A DNA stretch of 5,189 nt, taken from the NCBI GenBank assembly GCA_036759185.1, contig DAIOVD010000236.1, positions 1-5,189 of the forward strand. The letters run 5' to 3'. The translations under genes and the position numbers were made by a program. The notes below the pieces were generated by a model. It worked only from the letters and a program-made list of their open reading frames with translations, made no database searches and was not told where the DNA came from. Positions 1-5,189 of this stretch are shown in pieces (within the stretch, counting starts at the first letter, position 1; every line of letters starts with the position of its first letter). The DNA is from CAMDMI01 sp036759185. Lineage in GTDB: Bacteria; Bacteroidota; Bacteroidia; Cytophagales; Flexibacteraceae.

Positions 1-812
1 GGTGAGCCGGAATAGGTAAATGCAGCACTGGGACTTGCACTGATGGAAACCACCACTGCTTCAATATCAAAGCAAGATCCGTTGGTACTCTTAATATAAT
101 ATGTACCCGAAGATGCCACAGAAGAAGGATTCGACAGAGCCGTTGTGGCAGCCGCATTTGTCCAATACGTGAGTGTACCCGAACCTGTGCTGCCAGATGT
201 TACGGAGGCAGCCGTCAGGTTTACTGTTCCCGAACAGACTGCCTGGTTGGAAATGGTCAGCTCCGGCGTGGTGGAAATCAAAACTGTGATTGTATTCAAC
301 ATTTCTACATCGCAATTGGCCGGATAGCGAGTGGCCAGGATGTTGTAGGTGGTGCTTGTCAAAAGGACACCAGTCGGTATCGAAAGAGCAGAACCAGTTC
401 CCTGAACCAGATTCCCAATGTTCACATTTCCGGCATCGTTGCGCAACTGATAGTAAACTCCAACTTCAGAAGAGCTGAGTTCGATGGTGGTGGCTCCTCC
501 AGAACAAACCGAAGAAGATGCAGCTGAAACAGTGTATTTTATGGGTTGAGCTGAAACAGAAACTGAAACCGAAGCGGTTTTCTGGCAGCCAAATCCATCG
601 GTTATCACAACAGAGTATGTACCATTGTGAGAAGAAGTAGCTGAGGATGTTACCTGTGGATTCTCCTGGCTGGAAGTAAATCCGTTTGGACCTGTCCAGG
701 CATACGAAAACGGACTGGCTCCTCCTGCCCCACCGGCGTTGAGCACAATGGGTTCATTCTGGCAGACCGATGTTCCACTGTTGATCAACGGCGAAACCGA
801 CAATGATACAGG
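1..812 (-). repeat. Ig/PKD-like modules after the CBM-like domain (array continues past the window)
   Basis: Module 1070-1159 has SVCQNEPIVLNAGGAGGASP, YAWTGPNGFTSSQENP, HNGTYSVVITDGFGCQKTAS: a classic PKD/Ig-like domain. Module 1160-1251 has SSVCSGGATTIELSSSEVGV, YYQLRN, a TSTTYNILATRYPANC strand and TITVLIS. Module 1252 onward has ELTISNQAVCSGTVNLTAAS, LTYWTNAAATTALSNPSSV, SGTYYIKSTNGSCFDI, a module type frequently repeated in long Bacteroidota adhesins. The last residues before the edge, SPSAAFTYSGSP, look like the first strand of a further module, so the protein extends well beyond 1339 residues. Each complete module has one Cys near each end. Confidence 0.75.
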
Positions 813-3800
813 CGACATCGTGCCGAATGAAACATCATCGATTGCAAAATCATTTCCACCCAGGATCGTATTGAGATTTACAATCGACAGGTTGGCAGTG
901 GTGGAAGGTCCGGAATGCCATTGTCCGTAAAAACGAACCCAGTTATAAGGCCCTGAGGCATTGCTATACCCATTAGGGAGATAGGCAATGGCACCAACCT
1001 GACTTCCATTAATGGAAAATTGCAAAATGGCGTTATTCCCATTGACCACACTCATTGCCCATGCAGAGAAGTAATAGGTGGTATTGGGTAGAATTGCGGT
1101 ATTGTTTTGGTTCCAGACAGCAGCACCCAGTGATGGCGAACCATTGATCACCATGATGTTTCCGGTTGGATCTTTCCTGTCCTGCCCGTAAAATGCTGCG
1201 TGCATCGTATTCGGATCGGGAACAATTGCGTAGGTCCCTTCCGGATACAATTCGGTGTTTCCAGCAACATCTGATTTAAATGTATAAGCAGTTGAAAAAC
1301 CTGTATTGCCATCAGAAAAATCACCATTCACCACCAGCTCGGTCGCAACAGAGGTGGAAGCAGACGCCACACACAAGGAAGAATTTGTAACCGTTACACT
1401 GTACAAACCAGCCTGTTCCACTTCAACTGATGAAGTCGACGCTCCTGTATTCCACAAATAAGATTGCATACCACTTGTGGCAGACAGTACCGCTTTTCCA
1501 CCAACACTGCAGTAATCAGCAGTAATGGATACAGTTGGTACAGGGAGAATGGTGGCGGTAACGGCAGTACGACTTGGTTGTATACATGTTTTGTTGGAAG
1601 CCTGCACATAATAAGTTGTTGTACCGGAAATGGTTGGAGTTGTAAAGATGTTACCAGTGCCAAGCGAAGACCCTCCGGAAGGCACATCAAACCAATTGAC
1701 CAGAGCACCGGCAGACGGTGTGGCTGAAAGCGAAATAGTGCCGGGTCCACAATATGCTCCGGGTACAAATGCACTGATGGAAGGCAGTGGGACCATTGTA
1801 GCCACCACTTCTGTTCGGGCTGAAGTGCAACCATTATGGGTCGCAGCCACCCAGAAACTCGAGGTGGATGACATTGAAGGTGTGGTAAAGCTTGTTCCTG
1901 TTCCGGCAACCGTTCCACCGGAAGATACGGTAAACCATTGCAAAGTACCGGCTGAAGCTGTGGCTCCCAGCACAACGGTACCTGTGCCACAGGTCTGACC
2001 TGTTGTCGTGGAAGAAACGGATGGAGTGGAATTCACAGTGGCTGTCACAGCTGTCCGACCAGCACTGATACATGAACCGTTTACCGCTTCTGCGTAGAAT
2101 GTCGTGGTTGTGGATACAGATGGACTGTATGTATTTCCAGTTGCAACTGATGTACCTCCGGTAGCAACTGTGTACCAGCGGACAGATCCAGCAGATGCTG
2201 TTGCGGAAAGAGTCGCAGTTCCTGACCCGCAAACCGATCCTGGGGTTGTACCCGTGATTGTTGGCAAAGTAAGTACGGTTGCAAGGACAGGTGTCCTTGT
2301 CCCAGCAGCACATCCCGAAGCATTCAATGCATCGGCATAATACGTAGTCGATGTTGAAATTGAAGGTGTGTTGAAAGTATTTCCGGAAGCCAGGTTGGTT
2401 CCACCGGTAGGGCTATCCCACCAGTAGACAGTTCCGGTAGCCGAATTGGCACCCAACAAAACCGAGCCAGTCCCACATCTTGAACCAGAAGACGAAGATC
2501 CCATCGATGGAGATGCATTGATTGTAACAGTCGTTGAATGTGAATACGCAGGACAAAGGCCTGAGGCACTGCGGTTATATGTAATGGTGTAAGTTCCCGG
2601 AGTGCTGGATGACGGTGTAATTTTCCCTGTTCCATCCATTGCAATGGTAGACGGGCTTCCTACAACCCAGGTGGAAGTCCCGGACCCACCCTCACCTGTA
2701 ATCACCGGAGAAACCGTACCGGCAGTTCCCGTACACAAGGCTGACGGAGTGTAGGCAATTGTTCCGGTCCCTGCGGCATCTATGGTTACATTCGTTGTGG
2801 TCGAGTAGGCAGCACATCCTCCTGTGGCGGGTATGCTGTATGTCACTACATAAGGAGTTGTACTTGCTGTGCTGGTTGATGGTGTGATGGCACCGGAAGT
2901 CGGATTGATGGCAAGTCCTGTTGTCGAACTGTAAGTCCCGGCAACTCCTGTTAAATTGGAACTGGCAATTGCCCGTGGTGAGGTGACTGATGTGCAAAAG
3001 CCATAAGCCGAATACGCAAAATTTCCGGAAGGTGCCGGAGTAACCGTTACAGAAGCAATTGAACTGTTTGCAGAAACACATGAACCACTGGCTACTACTG
3101 CCCGGTAATATGTTGTTGCAGACAGATTCAATGCGGTGTAAGTGGATGCGGTATTGGCGATGTCGGTAATTCCGGACGCAAAGGTTGGGGAGGACGAGGA
3201 CTGCCATTTGGTGATCGAACCTGTGTAACCCGTCAGAGTTAAAACTGTGCTGTTTGTCCCGGAACATTTCGAAGCGGCTCCCGAAATGGCCCCACCTGCG
3301 GAAGGTGTGTTTGCTGTAACAGAACCCGTAAAAGTAAAATCATTGATGCTGAATGTCCTGGCGGCACTGCTTGCACCCCAGCAATAAAAACGAAATGTCA
3401 CCGCTGACGTCAGGTTCTGAAATCCAGCAGCAGACAAACTGATGGTGGTACCTGTAGCAGTGGCTGTCCCGATTGAGGCAGCATAGTTATCGATGCTGGA
3501 TCGGAATGAGTAACTCGCAGTTCCTGCCGACAAAACCGAAGTGTAGGTAAAATTACTCAGGCTGAGACTGTAACAGGTGGACGGAGTGAGTGTGAATTCA
3601 TAATAGTCATTCACATTCAACGAACCTGAATTCCATCCACTGGCACCGTAGGCATTGGCAACGGTAGCTGCAGTAATCCCTGTGCCTCTTTTTATGCCCG
3701 AAGCGGTTAGATTTGATGTAACCGTTTGTCCTGTTGTGTAAGGACTGGAAGCACTGGGATTGGTTCCGGTGATCGGATTGGTAAAAACGGATTGAGCGTT

Positions 3801-4019
3801 CAGTAATCCGCATGCAAACAAAAGGATTGTAAGGAGGACAACCCCCTTTCCCGAAATTGCACGATAAACAGGACTGGTTTCAGCCCTGGCCGGAATTTGA
3901 TCCTGCCATATCAGGCGATTACTTCCCGATTTGGAAGAGGAAGCCTGGTGTGGATTTTCCCGGTTTAAAGTCCGGAAGTGGGTAGATGTCATACGATTCA
4001 TATTGAGATTTTCATTCAT
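1..4019 (-). CDS. Giant secreted multi-Ig-like repeat protein, likely T9SS-exported adhesin (partial, C-terminus outside window)
   Basis: The minus-strand frame is uninterrupted from ATG 4019-4017 to the left window edge, giving 1339 complete codons with no stop. Domains in order (residues): long leader and signal peptide 1-75; beta-sandwich-like domain 76-235; Ig-like modules 236-330, 331-416 and 417-503; four Ig_7-like modules 504-827; PKD/Ig-like 828-894; carbohydrate-binding-like module 895-1069; Ig/PKD-like modules 1070-1159, 1160-1251 and 1252 onward. The protein is rich in Ser, Thr, Gly, Ala and Val and poor in Lys, Arg, Asp and Glu, as in exported stalk-like Bacteroidota surface proteins. 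No catalytic motif is visible. Known members of this class usually end in a type IX sorting or gliding-motility C-terminal domain; that end is missing here, so cell-surface adhesion or polymer binding is inference. Start choice: ATG 4019 has an A-rich context, but in-frame ATGs at 4001 and 3992 are equally possible, and the frame stays open upstream to 4298. No strong Shine-Dalgarno sequence precedes 4019, which is common in this phylum. Confidence 0.96.
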   Translation of the reverse strand, partial: MNENLNMNRMTSTHFRTLNRENPHQASSSKSGSNRLIWQDQIPARAETSPVYRAISGKGVVLLTILLFACGLLNAQSVFTNPITGTNPSASSPYTTGQTVTSNLTASGIKRGTGITAATVANAYGASGWNSGSLNVNDYYEFTLTPSTCYSLSLSNFTYTSVLSAGTASYSFRSSIDNYAASIGTATATGTTISLSAAGFQNLTSAVTFRFYCWGASSAARTFSINDFTFTGSVTANTPSAGGAISGAASKCSGTNSTVLTLTGYTGSITKWQSSSSPTFASGITDIANTASTYTALNLSATTYYRAVVASGSCVSANSSIASVTVTPAPSGNFAYSAYGFCTSVTSPRAIASSNLTGVAGTYSSTTGLAINPTSGAITPSTSTASTTPYVVTYSIPATGGCAAYSTTTNVTIDAAGTGTIAYTPSALCTGTAGTVSPVITGEGGSGTSTWVVGSPSTIAMDGTGKITPSSSTPGTYTITYNRSASGLCPAYSHSTTVTINASPSMGSSSSGSRCGTGSVLLGANSATGTVYWWDSPTGGTNLASGNTFNTPSISTSTTYYADALNASGCAAGTRTPVLATVLTLPTITGTTPGSVCGSGTATLSATASAGSVRWYTVATGGTSVATGNTYSPSVSTTTTFYAEAVNGSCISAGRTAVTATVNSTPSVSSTTTGQTCGTGTVVLGATASAGTLQWFTVSSGGTVAGTGTSFTTPSMSSTSSFWVAATHNGCTSARTEVVATMVPLPSISAFVPGAYCGPGTISLSATPSAGALVNWFDVPSGGSSLGTGNIFTTPTISGTTTYYVQASNKTCIQPSRTAVTATILPVPTVSITADYCSVGGKAVLSATSGMQSYLWNTGASTSSVEVEQAGLYSVTVTNSSLCVASASTSVATELVVNGDFSDGNTGFSTAYTFKSDVAGNTELYPEGTYAIVPDPNTMHAAFYGQDRKDPTGNIMVINGSPSLGAAVWNQNNTAILPNTTYYFSAWAMSVVNGNNAILQFSINGSQVGAIAYLPNGYSNASGPYNWVRFYGQWHSGPSTTANLSIVNLNTILGGNDFAIDDVSFGTMSPVSLSVSPLINSGTSVCQNEPIVLNAGGAGGASPFSYAWTGPNGFTSSQENPQVTSSATSSHNGTYSVVITDGFGCQKTASVSVSVSAQPIKYTVSAASSSVCSGGATTIELSSSEVGVYYQLRNDAGNVNIGNLVQGTGSALSIPTGVLLTSTTYNILATRYPANCDVEMLNTITVLISTTPELTISNQAVCSGTVNLTAASVTSGSTGSGTLTYWTNAAATTALSNPSSVASSGTYYIKSTNGSCFDIEAVVVSISASPSAAFTYSGS
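813..1337 (-). other. Carbohydrate-binding-like (jelly-roll) module
   Basis: Residues 895-1069, about 175 residues, twice the size of the flanking Ig modules and without cysteine. It opens LVVNGDFSDGNTGFST, the usual start of CBM4/9-type and related galactose-binding-like modules ('NGDFE...G..W'). It continues with ELYPEGTYAIVPDPN, MHAAFYGQD, NTTYYFSAWAMSV, ILQFSINGSQVG, NWVRFYGQWHSG and closes with NDFAIDDVSFG, the typical final 'FAIDDISF' strand of this fold. Many aromatic residues could line a binding face. Ligand unknown: polysaccharide binding is suggested by the fold but not proven. It could equally be a purely structural beta-sandwich. Confidence 0.72.
1338..1538 (-). other. PKD/Ig-like module with YLWNTGAS motif
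   Basis: Residues 828-894. It begins PTVSITADYCSVGG, carries SYLWNTGASTSSVEV and closes with GLYSVTVTNSSLCVAS. The Y-x-W-N/S-T-G-A-S/T motif followed by Y-x-V-x-V-T is a hallmark of short PKD-like/Ig-like domains in Bacteroidota extracellular proteins, often repeated near sorting domains. It has two cysteines, as in the other Ig-like modules. At about 67 residues it is shorter than the preceding modules and links the Ig_7 array to the larger module that follows. Confidence 0.75.
1539..2510 (-). repeat. Four tandem Ig_7-like (CHU_C-associated Ig-like) modules
   Basis: Residues 504-585, 586-665, 666-745 and 746-827 form a regular array with a period of 80-82 residues (240-246 bp). Each begins with Pro and shares a CG-x-G motif (RCGTGS, VCGSGT, TCGTGT, YCGPGT), then an aromatic pair and a GG turn (YWWDSPTGG, RWYTVATGG, QWFTVSSGG, NWFDVPSGG). 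These are followed by a T-S/T-rich strand ending in an aromatic pair (TTYYADA, TTFYAEA, SSFWVAA, TTYYVQA), a second Cys, and an R-T-x-V-x-A-T close (RTPVLATV, RTAVTATV, RTEVVATM, RTAVTATI). This is the signature I know for the Ig_7 family of Bacteroidota surface proteins. The copies have diverged clearly in sequence, so this is an old array and not a recent slippage expansion. Likely a structural stalk. Confidence 0.88.
2511..3314 (-). repeat. Three Ig-like modules (residues 236-503)
   Basis: Module 1, residues 236-330, has SKCSGT, the core Trp in ITKWQSSSS, the strand ATTYYRAVV and GSCVSA, and ends TVTPAP. Module 2, residues 331-416, has GFCTSV, INPTSGAITPSTS, TPYVVTYSIPATGGC and ends NVTIDAA. 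Module 3, residues 417-503, has ALCTGT, STWVVGSPSTIAMDGTGKI, PGTYTITYNRSASGLC and ends TVTINAS. Modules 2 and 3 are of one type (G-x-I-x-P ... TYxITY ... GLC/GGC), while module 1 is closer to the Ig-fold 'WQ...TYY' type. Each has one Cys near its start and one near its end. Such arrays act as rigid spacers or adhesive arms. Boundaries are good to within about five residues. Confidence 0.75.
3315..3794 (-). other. N-terminal beta-sandwich-like domain of the modular protein
   Basis: Residues 76-235, directly after the predicted cleavage site. It opens with NPITGTNPSASSPYTTGQTV and contains SGIKRGTGI, then SGWNSGSLNVNDYYEFTLTP, YSFRSSIDNY, a short FRFYCWGAS strand and the closing SINDFTFTGSV. 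This order of motifs (GWN, NDYYEFTLTP, SFRSS, FRFY-WG, SINDFTFTG) recurs in my memory at the N-termini of large Bacteroidota secreted proteins with T9SS signals, and it resembles a lectin/jelly-roll beta-sandwich. It has two cysteines (in STCYS and FYCWG). A binding role is plausible but is not shown by any motif. Confidence 0.7.
3795..4019 (-). other. Signal peptide with an unusually long n-region
   Basis: Residues 1-75. The hydrophobic core is residues 59-73 (GVVLLTILLFACGLL), preceded by a basic stretch with Arg45, Arg53 and Lys58. It is followed by Asn-Ala-Gln-Ser, so cleavage is likely after Ala75, the '...NA|QS' pattern typical of Bacteroidota signal peptidase I sites. There is no in-frame ATG, GTG or TTG between residue 10 and the hydrophobic core, so even the shortest ATG start leaves about 49 residues before the core. 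The n-region is therefore long, or a rare non-standard start is used. Cys70 sits in L-F-A-C, a weak lipobox, but the hydrophobic core continues past it, so a lipoprotein is less likely. Confidence 0.85.
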
Positions 4020-4298
4020 AACCAAAGGAGATGCCAGGAAAAGAATCCTGTTGTGTTTCAACGAATTACCAGAAGTGAGAAAATCTGATAGTTCCATATT
4101 CTGGAAAACCATTCCGGAATACAGACCCATTCGCCATGATGCAGATCTGTTTGGGTCTGCGGATTCAGGTGACGAAACAGTAAGCCAACAGAAGAAGAGA
4201 TGCCGTTCCACAAATGAATGAGGACCCGAATCGGGTGCCCATTGAAAAAGCGAACCATGCATTTCACCCTTATCTCCAGGAATGAAATGCCGGTGCCT
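4020..4298 (-). other. In-frame open stretch upstream of the chosen start
   Basis: The giant gene's frame remains open upstream to 4298, bounded by an in-frame TAA at 4299-4301. The farthest in-frame ATG is at 4262-4260, preceded by a purine-rich GGAGATAAGGGTGAA that could pass as a ribosome binding site. Using it would put about 140 residues before the hydrophobic signal core, too long for an ordinary signal peptide. The translated stretch (WAPDSGPHSFVERHLFFCW and so on) lacks the Ser/Thr-rich character of the mature protein. I regard it as probable 5' untranslated leader, with a small chance that it is translated. Confidence 0.55.
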
Positions 4299-5122
4299 TT
4301 AAAAAATCCATGTTCCGGAGGTGGGGGCTGTTCCGTTCGCCGGACATGCAAATGCACCGGGTTTACATTTGAAAGGATCTGGCCAATCCGGTCGTACGGA
4401 TGCGCATGCCAGAAGGATGTGTGCCGGGTTTGTTTCGTGAATCCAATCGGGTCAGAAATTTTCCATAGGGCAACAACATACCTACCCATTACCTTTTTGG
4501 TAGTGTTATGAACCATGTTTGAAATATGTATAAGGTTTCTATCCGGAGAATTTGCCTATGGTTGGCAATCCTGTTCCAGCCTGGGCGGGAATGGGAAAAT
4601 CAGCTATGGGCCTTCTCAGTATGGAGACAAATGTGGGGGACTGAAAAACGATCGGTCCCTTTGGCTGGATGGCATTATCCGATGTGTAATTTTTCAATCC
4701 ATTCTTTCAAAAAAAACTCCGGTTCGACCGATTACTACCAGACCCTACAAACCCAATTTTCGCACCATAGTATTGACCTTCTGCACTTTCCATTCAGACT
4801 CATGTACACCCAATGAAGATTCATGGTATTTCTTCACACAACCCTACATCCCGGATTCAATCTAAAAAAACACGATTCCTTCACCCCTCAAAATCCACAA
4901 AACGCAATTGTCATTCACCTGTAAAACAAATGTCAGGAGGTGTTCAATCTGAACAAATCCCAATTCTATCTTTCCTGAATCCATTACGTAAAAACCGGAA
5001 TGAACTGCCGGCTCTGTTTTAGGATCCGGTTGATTCGCTTTTTGGAATGAAAAAGAAATAGCCTTTCTGAATTTCAGGATTGAAGCCAGGTAAATTCACT
5101 GTCACTAAAAAAATCCAAATCG
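4263..5122. other. Gene-free upstream region, about 860 bp
   Basis: No coding region can be supported here. The frames open for 60-150 codons overlap each other on both strands (for example plus 4218-4511 against minus 4058-4516, and plus 4515-4865 against plus 4526-4816). They have no recognisable motifs and are rich in residues such as Trp, Cys and His in no family-like order. I looked on the minus strand for the Bacteroidota promoter pattern (TTG, 19-20 nt, TAnnTTTG) and found no convincing match. A-runs at 4864-4870 and 5107-5113 read as T-runs on the minus strand. The region probably contains the promoter and leader of the giant gene, but I cannot place them. A decayed gene is possible. 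Confidence 0.5.
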
Positions 5123-5180
5123 AAATGTCACAGACAATCTTGTCACAAAAATTTCTGTGACAAGATTGTCTGTGACATTT
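5123..5180. repeat. Perfect 25-bp inverted repeat with 8-nt loop
   Basis: The left arm 5123-5147 and the right arm 5156-5180 are exact reverse complements over 25 bases, separated by AAAATTTC (5148-5155). Each arm has the heptamer TGTCACA (5126-5132 and 5141-5147) or its complement TGTGACA (5156-5162 and 5171-5177) twice, 15 bp apart. The stem is AT-rich (9 G/C of 25). On the minus strand it is followed, after about 9 nt, by a T-run (5113-5107), and on the plus strand it ends in ATTTT. It could be a terminator for a minus-strand gene to the right, a bidirectional terminator, an operator with multiple half-sites, or a short palindromic repeat element. The structure is certain; the function is not. 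Confidence 0.95.
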
Positions 5181-5187
5181 TAAAATG
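5176..5187. repeat. 12-bp perfect palindrome CATTTTAAAATG
   Basis: CATTTTAAAATG equals its own reverse complement. It overlaps the end of the right arm of the large inverted repeat by five bases and runs to two bases before the window edge. An AT-rich palindrome of this size can arise by chance, but its position at the edge of the hairpin makes it part of the same structured site. It might be a binding site or a promoter element of a gene beyond the edge. No function can be assigned. Confidence 0.6.
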
Positions 5188-5189
5188 AA

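Noticed and set aside
1394..2313. Minus-strand frames of 198 aa (1394-1990) and 159 aa (1834-2313), and plus-strand frames such as 1630-1998, as separate genes
   Set aside because: They lie wholly inside the giant minus-strand gene in other frames and are low-complexity shadows (runs of Pro/Leu/Gln or Cys/His/Arg) of its Ser/Thr/Gly-rich codons.
1539..2510. CRISPR array or DNA-level tandem repeat
   Set aside because: The roughly 240-bp periodicity is at protein level only; the copies differ widely in DNA sequence and there are no short identical repeats with spacers.
2692..3813. Minus-strand frames at 2692-3267 (191 aa) and 3607-3813 (68 aa) as genes
   Set aside because: They overlap the verified continuous frame of the giant gene, and their translations, rich in His, Arg, Asn and Cys, show no domain character.
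3795..3890. Lipoprotein signal (L-F-A-C at residues 67-70)
   Set aside because: Phe at the -2 position is atypical for a lipobox, and the hydrophobic core continues past the Cys to a good signal peptidase I site (NA|QS).
4058..4516. Minus-strand 152-aa frame and the opposing plus-strand 97-aa frame 4218-4511
   Set aside because: They overlap each other on opposite strands, have no recognisable motifs, and the 152-aa frame runs into the giant gene's leader in a different frame. No sign of selection on protein sequence can be seen.
4635..4659. Small hairpin GGGAC...GTCCC as a terminator
   Set aside because: The stem is only five base pairs with a long loop and only three T residues after it; this is expected by chance.
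4515..5022. Plus-strand frames 4515-4865, 4526-4816 and 4813-5022 as small genes
   Set aside because: They overlap one another in different frames, have no clear ribosome binding site, and their translations resemble random sequence. A search for homologues would settle it.

Overview
The window is dominated by one very long minus-strand coding region that enters from beyond position 1 and starts near position 4019. I read its frame codon by codon and found no stop from position 3 up to an in-frame TAA at 4299-4301. It encodes at least 1339 residues of a secreted, Ser/Thr/Gly-rich, few-charged, modular surface protein. The signal peptide ending in ...LLNA|QS, the N-terminal beta-sandwich opening 'NPITGTNPSASSPYTTGQTV', the Ig-like modules of the 'CHU_C-associated' type and the 'YLWNTGAS' and 'YAWTGPNGF' PKD/Ig motifs are all characteristic of Bacteroidota, probably a gliding or environmental member of the Chitinophagia/Flavobacteriia/Saprospiria kind. 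In that phylum such proteins normally end in a type IX secretion (T9SS) sorting domain or a gliding-motility C-terminal domain. Here the C-terminus lies outside the window, so T9SS export is inferred, not seen.

Layout, in the direction of the gene (right to left). 4019-3795 is an unusually long leader and signal peptide. 3794-3315 is an N-terminal beta-sandwich-like domain. 3314-2511 holds three Ig-like modules. 2510-1539 holds four tandem Ig_7-like modules of 80-82 residues. 1538-1338 is one PKD/Ig-like module. 1337-813 is a larger cysteine-free module that looks like a carbohydrate-binding jelly roll. 812-3 holds three more Ig/PKD-like modules, and the next module is just beginning at the window edge. 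Each Ig-like module carries exactly two cysteines, one near each end, which suggests one disulfide per module.

The right-hand part (about 4263-5189) has no gene I can support. The open frames there are short, overlap on both strands and have no recognisable protein character. Its one strong feature is a perfect 25-bp inverted repeat with an 8-nt loop at 5123-5180, built from paired TGTCACA/TGTGACA heptamers. It could be a terminator of a neighbouring gene, a protein-binding site or a small palindromic repeat element.

The protein is probably a long stalk-like adhesin or polymer-binding surface protein. No multi-gene system, RNA gene, transposase or CRISPR array is visible.
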